Below are positions 1 through 6,898 of a stretch of DNA of 34,067 nucleotides, in pieces. Positions within the stretch are counted from its first letter, which is position 1; the number at the start of each line of letters is the position of its first letter. The position numbers and the translations under genes are program-made. Source of the stretch: RXIX01 sp003989075 (GTDB lineage: Bacteria > Pseudomonadota > Gammaproteobacteria > Competibacterales > Competibacteraceae); NCBI GenBank assembly GCA_029780415.1, contig JAKOYN010000001.1:1-34067 (forward strand), read 5' to 3'. A model generated the notes under the pieces. That model was not told the origin of the DNA. It saw nothing but the letters and a program-made list of their open reading frames with translations, and did not search any database.

Positions 1-284
1 GCCTGTCGAAGGGTTCGCCCATTCACCGCATCGGGCAGCATCGCTTTTGGCGACAGAGCCACAGACTGATGAAGCATCTGTAGGTGTCTCGCTTTCGCTT
101 CATTCACGATCGTTTACTCGTTAGAGTCGGCTGGTTGAGTCTCAATGAGCATTTGGCGGCATCATGGATGATGACGACAAATACTTACGGCGGCGACTCA
201 ACCGTCCTGTTGATGGGTTCCCGTTATCAGATTGCCGTGATAACGGGAACCGGGTTTGGTGAATGTCTGCAGGAGGGTTGGTTA
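1..284. other. Left-edge stretch downstream of the RiPP precursor, no confident gene
   Basis: No complete gene is visible here. On the minus strand, the direction of the adjacent precursor operon, a GTG at about 107 or an ATG at about 77 opens a frame that stays free of stops to position 1. It could be the first 25-35 codons of the next operon gene, but neither start has a good ribosome binding site. No radical-SAM cysteine motif (CxxxCxxC) is reached before the edge. The first 20 bases, written on the minus strand, contain CCCTTCGACAGGC, which resembles a short dispersed intergenic repeat common in proteobacterial genomes, so the open frame may be chance. A strong stem-loop at 216-251 is listed separately. 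Confidence 0.4.
216..251 (-). promoter_or_regulatory. Perfect 14-bp stem-loop after the RiPP precursor gene
   Basis: The arm GGTTCCCGTTATCA (216-229) is exactly complementary to TGATAACGGGAACC (238-251), leaving an 8-base loop. It lies 33 bases past the precursor stop codon on the minus strand. No T tract follows on either strand, so it is not a classical intrinsic terminator. In RiPP operons a hairpin between an abundantly needed precursor and its enzymes often acts as a partial terminator or protects the 3' end of the transcript; that role is inferred here. Confidence 0.6.
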
Positions 285-659
285 TCAGCGCCGGTTGATC
301 CAGCCACCGCCCCCACCGCCGTAGCGATTGACCCAGCCACCGCCTCCACCGCCGTAGCGATTGACCCAGGCAGCACTGCCACCGCCGCCACCACCGTTGA
401 TCCAGCCGCCACCCCCGCCGGCTCGATTGACCCAGCCGCCGCCACCGCCACCGTAGCGATTGACCCAGCCGCCACCGCCGCCACCGACAGCAACCCAGGC
501 TTTGGCGTCCCGCGATTCGGTCAGTGCGCCGCCGAGCAGCACACCACCGATCACCGCCTGCGACCACTTGCCCAGACTGCGCAGAAACGTCCGCCGTGCT
601 GCGATATCCGGCATTTCTGCAGGAGCGGAAGAGAGCGTTTCATCGTGTTGATCGGTCAT
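285..659 (-). CDS. Gly-rich repeat RiPP precursor, GrrA/triceptide-like
   Basis: This 124-residue protein has a leader of about 54 residues followed by a repetitive core. The core has six Trp-Val-Asn or Trp-Ile-Asn motifs (W65, W76, W86, W98, W109, W120, each with Asn two residues later), spaced mostly every 11 residues by runs of five or six glycines and often followed by Arg-Tyr. Aromatic-X-Asn is the three-residue unit that triceptide-forming radical SAM/SPASM enzymes crosslink into cyclophanes, and Gly-rich repeats of this kind define the GrrA/OscA1 precursors of GRRM systems. The leader contains RRTFLRSLG at about 22-30 and then a hydrophobic stretch, resembling a twin-arginine signal. 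The start at 659 is chosen because GGAG lies seven bases upstream; a longer frame starting at 767 would run back into the preceding gene. That gene ends only 13 bases upstream. No maturase is in the window, so modification is inferred. The alternative is an unmodified glycine-rich structural protein. Confidence 0.72.
   Translation of the reverse strand: MTDQHDETLSSAPAEMPDIAARRTFLRSLGKWSQAVIGGVLLGGALTESRDAKAWVAVGGGGGGWVNRYGGGGGGWVNRAGGGGGWINGGGGGGSAAWVNRYGGGGGGWVNRYGGGGGGWINRR
288..485 (-). repeat. In-frame tandem repeats encoding WVN-RY-Gly6 units
   Basis: A roughly 33-base unit encoding Trp-Val-Asn-Arg-Tyr plus six glycines recurs in the 3' half of the precursor gene. There is one shorter unit (five glycines then WIN) and one with Ser-Ala-Ala before the Trp. 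The units are near-identical in DNA, which suggests recent expansion by slippage or unequal exchange; copy number may vary between strains. Confidence 0.85.
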
Positions 660-672
660 GGTGATTCTCCGC

Positions 673-1245
673 TCACTCGGCTTTCTTGGCAGGAGCAGCA
701 GGCGCCGGTGCCGCTGCAGGTACCGTCGCTGCTGCTTCAGTGCCTGCTTCCGGTGGGCCGTTGTCACCTGCCAGATTGGAGAAGTGCAGGGCCTGGAAGC
801 GCCAGCCGGCCGCTTCCTTCTTCAGCACCGCTGAGACGTTCAGGCCAAACTCGCGCGGCTGGCCAGCGGCATCGGTGTCCTTCATGACGCAGGAGGCCAT
901 CAGCCAGGCATCATTGCCCGTTTCAGCGCCGGTGGTTTCTGGGCATTCATGGCTCAGTGTGCCGGGTTTGAAGGTCTCGAAATAGTGCTTGTAGGTCTCT
1001 TCCACCGCGGCCTTGCCCTTCCAGAACTCGCCGGGACCGGTGCCCATCAGCGCCACGCTGGGCGAGTCGGCATACAGCGCCAGCAGGGCCTTGAGATCCT
1101 GCTTGTTGAGCGCGTCATGGTGCTGGCGCAGCACCGCCTTAAGTTCCGCACTGGTTTTTTCAGCGGCAGAGTCAGACGCAGCCATGGCGGGCAGCGCCAG
1201 GATGCAACCCAGGGTCGCGGCTAGTACAAGATGCTGTTTTTTCAT
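673..1245 (-). CDS. Exported NTF2/SnoaL-like protein in the RiPP operon
   Basis: This 190-residue protein starts with a clear Sec signal peptide (MKK, a hydrophobic core, then about ALPAMAA), so it is probably periplasmic. The middle has the shape of the NTF2-like/SnoaL fold: an N-terminal helix with HHDALNKQDLKALLALYAD, then GTGPGEFWKGKAAVEETY and a strand-rich half ending in WRFQALHFSNL. The last roughly 25 residues are an Ala-Pro-rich tail ending in lysines. The start is supported by GGAG seven to eight bases upstream. It precedes the Gly-rich precursor by 13 bases and is evidently co-transcribed with it. NTF2-fold proteins may be enzymes, ligand binders or inert scaffolds, and no catalytic residue can be assigned. 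A role in binding, processing or sensing the exported peptide is a guess from position only. Confidence 0.75.
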   Translation of the reverse strand: MKKQHLVLAATLGCILALPAMAASDSAAEKTSAELKAVLRQHHDALNKQDLKALLALYADSPSVALMGTGPGEFWKGKAAVEETYKHYFETFKPGTLSHECPETTGAETGNDAWLMASCVMKDTDAAGQPREFGLNVSAVLKKEAAGWRFQALHFSNLAGDNGPPEAGTEAAATVPAAAPAPAAPAKKAE

Positions 1246-1458
1246 TGAGTTTATCTCCAGGGGTATAGTGCTGTGCGTCGATCCGGAGTGGGTGTGGCGC
1301 AGCAGGCACGGGTCAGTACGCTATCTGCGAAAACCGGCGCCACGCTTGACGAACCGCGACAGCCTGAATCGGAACGCGACACGCATGACACGCCACAAAG
1401 TATATGACCCTGCCGTCATCAATGCCGGATAATCTGTGCGGACTTGCTGCAGTGCGCT
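1246..1458 (-). other. Intergenic region upstream of the NTF2-like/precursor operon
   Basis: About 210 bases separate the aminopeptidase stop from the start of the NTF2-like gene, enough for a dedicated promoter. The minus strand has a TATACT at about 1400-1405 that could serve as a -10 box, but no -35 element at proper spacing is convincing. No terminator-like hairpin with a T tract was recognised behind the aminopeptidase. Confidence 0.3.
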
Positions 1459-2841
1459 TCAGCCGCCGCCGTAGCGCTGCTCCAGCCAGCCGAACACCGC
1501 GCGCATGGCCATCGCCTCACCCCCTTCCGGCCGGCCGGGCCGGGTTTTCAGATTCCAGGCCATCAGATCGATATGCGCCCAGGGCAGGCTATCGGGTACG
1601 AAATCCTGCAGGAACAGTGCAGCGGTGATGGCGCCGGCATAGGACGAATCCGAGGCGTTGGCAATATCGGCAATGCGGCTGTCCAGCATGTCCCGATAGA
1701 CCGCGTGCAATGGCAGGCGCCAGAGTGGATCCTGCTCGCGTGCCGCTGCCATCAGCAGGCCCTGCGCCAGATCATCATCATTGCAGAACAGCGCTGGCAG
1801 CTCGGTGCCCAGTGCCACCCGCGCTGCGCCGGTCAAGGTCGCGAAATCCAGCATAACATCGGGCTGTTCCGTGGCAGCTTCAGCCAGCGCATCGCACAGA
1901 ATCAGGCGGCCTTCGGCATCGGTGTTATGAATCTCGATGGTCCGGCCCTGGCGCGAACGGATCACATCACCGGGGCGGAAGGCATTGCCGCTGACGGCGT
2001 TATCCACTGCCGCGATCAGAACCCGCAATCGTACCGGCAAGCCGCTGCTCATGATCAGCCGCGCCAGACCCAGTGCCGTGGCCGCGCCGCCCATATCCTT
2101 CTTCATCAGACGCATGGCGCTGGACGGTTTCAGGTCCAGGCCGCCGGTGTCGAAACAGACACCCTTGCCGATCAGGGTGACCTTGGGATGGGCCGGATCG
2201 CCCCAGCGCAGATCAAGCAGACGCGGCGGATGCACGCTGGCCCGGCCGACGGCGTGAATCAGCGGGAAATTCTGTTCCAGCAGCGCCTCGCCGACGATTT
2301 GCATGTGGGTGGCAGCGAATTCCTCGGCCAGCGTAAGGCTTGCCGCAGCCAGTTGTTCGGGCATCAGATCCTCAGCCGGCGTGTTGATCAGATCGCGCAC
2401 CAGGGTCACGGCATCGGCCATGCGCGCAATGCGCCCGGCATCGCAGGTCGTGGCTAGTGCCAGCCGCGTCCGGATTGGCGGCGCATCCTTGTAACGCTTG
2501 AACTGATAGGCGCCGAGCACCCAGCCCAGGGTCAACTGGTCCTGCTGCCGGGGTGCAAGCGTGGCCTCAAGCATGTAATCACCCGGCGGCAGACTGCCCG
2601 GCAGTCCGCCCAGTGCCCACAGGTCGTCGGCGCTTTTGATGCCGGCTACAACTGCCGCAAGCTGGCCATCGGCACCGGGAATCAGGCCATAACTGCCCGG
2701 CTTGGCGCTGAAGCCGGTGGTGGTCAGCCACTGGCGCCGCTGCTCGTCCTGGCGGTCCAGCCAGAGGCTGAACTCCGTTTCAGCGACCAGAATCAAAGGT
2801 ATGCAAACCGAGGTACAGTGATCGAGCAGGGCAGGGTGCAT
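1459..2841 (-). CDS. M17 family leucyl-type aminopeptidase
   Basis: Cytoplasmic two-metal aminopeptidase of family M17, 460 residues from the chosen start. The catalytic C-terminal half has the family signatures: GKGVCFDTGGLDLKP and MKKDMGGAA (metal and catalytic lysine region) and NTDAEGRL with metal-binding Asp and Glu. The N-terminal third is the variable domain. The Met at 2841 is preferred over an upstream Met at 2895 because GGAG lies nine bases upstream of it and the extra residues look non-coding. It is closer to PepB-like short forms than to full PepA. It is followed, after a roughly 210-base gap, by the NTF2-like/precursor pair on the same strand. It may be an independent housekeeping gene, although a peptidase next to a peptide locus is worth noting. 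Confidence 0.93.
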   Translation of the reverse strand: MHPALLDHCTSVCIPLILVAETEFSLWLDRQDEQRRQWLTTTGFSAKPGSYGLIPGADGQLAAVVAGIKSADDLWALGGLPGSLPPGDYMLEATLAPRQQDQLTLGWVLGAYQFKRYKDAPPIRTRLALATTCDAGRIARMADAVTLVRDLINTPAEDLMPEQLAAASLTLAEEFAATHMQIVGEALLEQNFPLIHAVGRASVHPPRLLDLRWGDPAHPKVTLIGKGVCFDTGGLDLKPSSAMRLMKKDMGGAATALGLARLIMSSGLPVRLRVLIAAVDNAVSGNAFRPGDVIRSRQGRTIEIHNTDAEGRLILCDALAEAATEQPDVMLDFATLTGAARVALGTELPALFCNDDDLAQGLLMAAAREQDPLWRLPLHAVYRDMLDSRIADIANASDSSYAGAITAALFLQDFVPDSLPWAHIDLMAWNLKTRPGRPEGGEAMAMRAVFGWLEQRYGGG

Positions 2842-3056
2842 GCGCGGATTCTCCAGTAACAGACAACACCAGGGGCAAGTAACAGTTGCTTGCAATCTTA
2901 GCTAATCGCGTATCTTACGGCCTGCGCGAATCCTTGCTCGTGGTGTGAATAGCGCAGCAAAAGGCGTTAAGATTACGAAAGTTCAGCGATGCCACGCCCA
3001 TGCGAGCGGAATCTCTTGTCTTGAGCGCATCTTCATCTTCGCACCCCGAGAAATCC

Positions 3057-4202
3057 ATGCCCTGCAACGATCGATTTTTGCAGCCTGCGGCCGTGGCTTC
3101 ACCCGATCATCATTCGGCGGTAGTTCTAATCGTCGACGACACGCCGGAAAATCTCGCTGTGCTGGGTGAGTTGCTGCAGCCAAATTACCGGGTATTGGTT
3201 GCTAACTCTGGCCGGCGCGCGCTGGCCATTGCCACGGTCAATCCGCAGCCTGACCTGATTCTGCTTGATGTGATGATGCCGGAAATGGACGGCTATCAGG
3301 TCCTGGCCGAGTTGCGGCAAAACCCGCGTACGGCGCAGATTCCGGTGATCTTCGTCACGGCGATGGACGCGCTGGAAGATGAGCAGCGTGGCTTGGATCT
3401 CGGTGCCATCGACTACATCACCAAGCCGCTGCGACCGCCGATCGTCCTGGCCCGGGTGCGCGTCCATCTCGAATTGAAAGCCGCCCGCGATCGTCTCCGC
3501 GACCAGAACAGCTTTCTCGAAGCCGAAGTGGCGCGGCGCATGGCCGAGAACCAGTTGGTACAGGATGTCAGCATCCATGCCCTGGCCCGGCTGGCGGAAA
3601 CCCGCGACTCCGAAACCGGTAACCATATCCATCGCACCCGTGAATATGTGCGCGCCCTGGCAGTGCGGTTGCAGGGCCATCCCCGTTTCGCCGCCTTTCT
3701 CAGCGACCGCACCATTCGTCTGCTGGTGAAATCGGCGCCGCTGCATGACATCGGTAAGGTTGCCATTCCCGACCATATCCTGCTTAAGCCCGGCAAGCTG
3801 ACCGCTGAGGAATGGGAATTGATGAAAACCCACGCCCAGCGTGGCTCCGAGGCCATCGAGCAGGCCGAGCGCGACGCCGAGCAGCCGGTCGAGTTCCTGG
3901 CCTTGGCCAAGGAAATCGCCCACTATCATCATGAAAAATTGGATGGCAGCGGCTATCCCGAGGGTCTGGCCGGTGATGCCATTCCAATCCCGGCACGGCT
4001 GATGGCGCTAGCTGATGTCTTTGATGCACTGATTTCGCGCCGGGTTTACAAGCCACCCTTGCCATTTGCCGAAGCCCGCACCCTAATCCTCGCCGAGCGT
4101 GGCCGGCACTTTGATCCCGATGTTGTCGATGCCTTCGCGGCGGTCTTCGACCAGTTCGCTGTCATCGCTAGGCGCTACAGTGATAGCGCAGCATCCGGCT
4201 AG
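3057..4202 (+). CDS. REC-HD-GYP response regulator, c-di-GMP phosphodiesterase
   Basis: This 381-residue two-domain regulator has an N-terminal receiver domain (about 20-140) with the acidic pair in IVDDTPENL, the phospho-acceptor Asp71 in LLDVMMPEMDG, Thr in VTAMDA and Lys in YITKPL. A short coiled linker leads to an HD-GYP domain (about 175-375) with H230-D231 in PLHDIGKVAIP, HYHHEKLDGSGYP containing the G299-Y300-P301 signature, and LADVFDAL. HD-GYP domains hydrolyse c-di-GMP through a metal centre, and the motif residues appear intact. No DNA-binding domain is present. I chose the Met at 3057 (weak GAGA upstream); an in-frame Met at 3000 is possible but adds a low-complexity leader. It is followed 80 bases later by the sensor cluster. 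Its stop codon lies at the junction of a 16-base tandem duplication. Confidence 0.93.
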   Translation: MPCNDRFLQPAAVASPDHHSAVVLIVDDTPENLAVLGELLQPNYRVLVANSGRRALAIATVNPQPDLILLDVMMPEMDGYQVLAELRQNPRTAQIPVIFVTAMDALEDEQRGLDLGAIDYITKPLRPPIVLARVRVHLELKAARDRLRDQNSFLEAEVARRMAENQLVQDVSIHALARLAETRDSETGNHIHRTREYVRALAVRLQGHPRFAAFLSDRTIRLLVKSAPLHDIGKVAIPDHILLKPGKLTAEEWELMKTHAQRGSEAIEQAERDAEQPVEFLALAKEIAHYHHEKLDGSGYPEGLAGDAIPIPARLMALADVFDALISRRVYKPPLPFAEARTLILAERGRHFDPDVVDAFAAVFDQFAVIARRYSDSAASG

Positions 4203-4216
4203 CGCAGCATCCGGCT
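4185..4216 (+). repeat. 16-bp perfect tandem duplication across a stop codon
   Basis: AGCGCAGCATCCGGCT occurs twice head to tail, at 4185-4200 and 4201-4216. The TAG stop of the HD-GYP gene (4200-4202) is formed by the junction of the two copies. With a single copy the frame would read a few residues further to a TGA, so the event shortened the C-terminus slightly and is probably neutral. Confidence 0.9.
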
Positions 4217-4282
4217 GGCGTGGCGGCGGTTGATGGGCGCTGGCAACGGCGACCCCTGTTCCACAGATAGCAGACTGCAACC

Positions 4283-6898
4283 ATGACTTCGATTGATCAT
4301 TTGACACTCGTCGATCTGGTGAGTCGACAGGTACTGGTGGTAGCGCCCGATCAGCCGATTGAAAGCGCGGTGCGTGCCATGGCTGCACGCCGCGTATCGT
4401 CGCTGGTGGTGGTGGATGGGGAGCAGCGCCCACTCGGTATCGTCACCGAACGCGACACCATCCGCCTGATGCATCAGTGCGTGTCGGTGGACGAGCCGAT
4501 CAGCACGGTGATGAGCGCACCCCTGTTGACGGTGAGTCTGGACCTCGATTTTCGCGCTGCCTATCTGCTGCTCAGCCAGCATGGCCTGCGGCATCTGGTG
4601 GTCGTGGATGATGCCGGAGCGCTGGTGGGTATCGTCTCCGAAAGCGATTTTCGTCGGCATCTCGGTCAGGATGTGTTCGCGCGCATCCAGGATTTGCGCG
4701 CCATTATGGACAGTGAGGTGCAATGCTTCGCCCCGGATGATGCGCTAGCGCTGGTGCTGGAGCGCATGATCAGTGCCGGCCTGGATCATGTGGTGGTGGC
4801 AAAGGAGCAGCGCGGTCTGGGTATTCTCACCGAGCGCGATATTCCACGCCTGCTGGCCCGGCATGTCGACCCGACCCAGGTGACTCTAGCCGAGGTGATG
4901 AGCGCGCCGTTGCGAGCGGTGCCGGTGCAGACTCCGGTGTCGGAAGTTGCGGCGCAAATGACCGAGACGCATGCCCGGCACATGGCGGTGGTGGCGACGG
5001 ATGGCCGGATTGTGGGGGTGATCAGCCAGCATCGCCTGCTGGAGCGGCTGGGCGTCCTGCTCATGGAGGAAAGCCGCCTGCGTCTGGAAACCCGCCTGCA
5101 ACTGCTGCTGGAAACCACAGGCGTCGGCATCTGGGAATACGACTATGTCGCCGACTGCTTCACGCGCAGCCCGGTGCTGTGCGCAATGCTTGGCGATACC
5201 GAACAGCAGCGTGCCGGCACCCTGCAATCCTGGCTGGAAAACATTCATCCCGCTGATCGCGCTACGGTGCGCACCCGCCTGGATGCCGCCCTGCGCGAGG
5301 AAAACCCGCTGTTCGAGAGTGAGTACCGGACGCGCAGAGTGGACGGGAGCTGGATCTGGGTGGTCAATCGCGGTCGGGTGGTGCAGCGTGATGCCCAGGG
5401 TCGAGCGCAGCGCAGCGCCGGTATCGCCCTCGATATCACCGAGCGCAAGCTGTCCGAACAGCGCCTGCGCGCCAGCGAAGCACGCTTTCGGCGCTTTATG
5501 GAGCAGGCGCCGCTGCCGCTGTGCCATGTGTCCAGCGAAGGCCGGCTACTGTTCGTGAATGAGCGTTTCACTCAGGTGTTCGGCTATACCCTGGCGGATG
5601 TACCCACCCTGGATGACTGGTGGCCGCGCGCCTATCCGGATGAGCAGTACCGGCGTTGGGTGATCATGACCTGGGAGCATGCCGTGCAGCGCGCGGCGGC
5701 GGAAGGCAACGATATCCAGCCAATCGAATACCAGGTGCTCTGTAAGAATGGCGAACAGCGCATCGTCGAGATCTCCGGCATTATCCTGGAGGACGCCTTT
5801 CTGGCTACCTTCATCGACGTCACGGAGCGCCGCCGCGATCAGGCGCTGCTGGCGTTTGGTAACAGCACGCTTGAACGGGTCGCCCGCGCTGCGCCGCTGC
5901 CGGAAACGCTCGATCACATTGCCCGCGGCATCGAAGCCCAGCATCCGGATCTGCTGTGTTCCATTCTGCTGCTGGATGCCGAGGGTCAGCGGCTGCGCCA
6001 TGGTGCCGCGCCCAGCCTGCCGCTGGCGTATTGCCGTGCGATCGACGGTGTCGCCATCGGTAAGGCGGTCGGTTCCTGTGGCACCGCCGCCTATACCGGC
6101 GAGCCGGTGTTTGTCAGCGATATCGCCCGCGATCCTTTGTGGACCGATTACCGCGATCTGGCGCTGGCGCATGGACTGCGCGCCTGCTGGTCGATGCCGA
6201 TTCGCTCCTCGACCCATGTGGTGCTGGGCACTTTCGCGGTGTATCACCGCACGGTGCGTCAGGCCACGCTGCCCGAACAGCGCAGCATCATCCAGGCCAC
6301 CGCCCTGACCGGCATTGCTATTGAGCGTGCCCGCGCCGAGGCTGCCCTGTGCACTGCCCGCCAGCATCTGAGCGAATTGATGGCGCACAGCCCGGTGCTG
6401 CTGTATACCCTGGCGATCGAGGGCGACCGGCTGCGCTCTACCTATGTCAGCGACAATATCACCCGTCTGACCGGTTTCAGCGTCGCCGAGGCGCTGCAAC
6501 CGGGCTGGTGGCAGGCCCAGCTGCATCCCGAGGATCGGCCGCGCCTGCTGGAGCGCCATAAGGATCAGCGACTGTGGCGGGTTGACGGCAGTGATGAATT
6601 TCGCATCCGGCACCGCGATGGCCATTATCTGTGGGTGCACGACGAGCGGCGCTGTGTCCAGGATGCCGCCGGCCAGCCTGGCGAGATCATCGGTGCCTGG
6701 ATCGACATCACCGCCACCAAGGCTGCCGAGGCGCGCCTGAACGAGCAGATCGATGAGTTGCGCCGCTGGCATGCCCTGACTCTGGGGCGGGAGATGCGGG
6801 CGCTGGAACTGAAGCGCGAAGTGAATGCGCTGCTGGCCGAGCAGGGCCAGCCGCCCCGCTATCCGAGTGCGACCGCTGGGTCCGGGGGCGCGGAATGA
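4283..6898 (+). CDS. CBS(x4)-PAS-PAS-GAF-PAS sensory protein without output domain
   Basis: This 871-residue, apparently cytoplasmic protein has no transmembrane segment. Four CBS repeats occupy about residues 9-260, each with the typical VVVD/GIVTERD-type end, and would bind adenine nucleotides. A PAS domain follows (about 265-395, LLLETTGVGIWEYDY), then a second PAS (about 398-515, FRRFMEQAPLPLC and ITERK-like ends), a GAF domain (about 525-690) and a third PAS (about 700-820). It ends with a helical linker ELRRWHALTLGREMRALE that in related proteins normally leads into a histidine kinase, but here the frame stops. The stop overlaps the next gene's start (ATGA), and that gene is a hybrid kinase, so the two are probably translated together and may work as one sensor. 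No GGDEF, EAL or kinase motif is present. Confidence 0.88.
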   Translation: MTSIDHLTLVDLVSRQVLVVAPDQPIESAVRAMAARRVSSLVVVDGEQRPLGIVTERDTIRLMHQCVSVDEPISTVMSAPLLTVSLDLDFRAAYLLLSQHGLRHLVVVDDAGALVGIVSESDFRRHLGQDVFARIQDLRAIMDSEVQCFAPDDALALVLERMISAGLDHVVVAKEQRGLGILTERDIPRLLARHVDPTQVTLAEVMSAPLRAVPVQTPVSEVAAQMTETHARHMAVVATDGRIVGVISQHRLLERLGVLLMEESRLRLETRLQLLLETTGVGIWEYDYVADCFTRSPVLCAMLGDTEQQRAGTLQSWLENIHPADRATVRTRLDAALREENPLFESEYRTRRVDGSWIWVVNRGRVVQRDAQGRAQRSAGIALDITERKLSEQRLRASEARFRRFMEQAPLPLCHVSSEGRLLFVNERFTQVFGYTLADVPTLDDWWPRAYPDEQYRRWVIMTWEHAVQRAAAEGNDIQPIEYQVLCKNGEQRIVEISGIILEDAFLATFIDVTERRRDQALLAFGNSTLERVARAAPLPETLDHIARGIEAQHPDLLCSILLLDAEGQRLRHGAAPSLPLAYCRAIDGVAIGKAVGSCGTAAYTGEPVFVSDIARDPLWTDYRDLALAHGLRACWSMPIRSSTHVVLGTFAVYHRTVRQATLPEQRSIIQATALTGIAIERARAEAALCTARQHLSELMAHSPVLLYTLAIEGDRLRSTYVSDNITRLTGFSVAEALQPGWWQAQLHPEDRPRLLERHKDQRLWRVDGSDEFRIRHRDGHYLWVHDERRCVQDAAGQPGEIIGAWIDITATKAAEARLNEQIDELRRWHALTLGREMRALELKREVNALLAEQGQPPRYPSATAGSGGAE

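Noticed and set aside
1..107. Open minus-strand frame running off the left edge (possible start of a maturase)
   Set aside because: Only about 35 codons are visible, no ribosome binding site or rSAM motif is present, and part of it overlaps a sequence resembling a dispersed intergenic repeat.
297..480. CRISPR array, because of regular roughly 33-base repeats
   Set aside because: The repeats are contiguous and in frame, with no unique spacers, and encode the Gly-rich peptide.
84..887. Long plus-strand frame with repeats of DPATA-type text opposite the precursor
   Set aside because: It is the antisense reading of the Gly-rich repeats; the minus strand has the ribosome binding site, operon context and a sensible protein.
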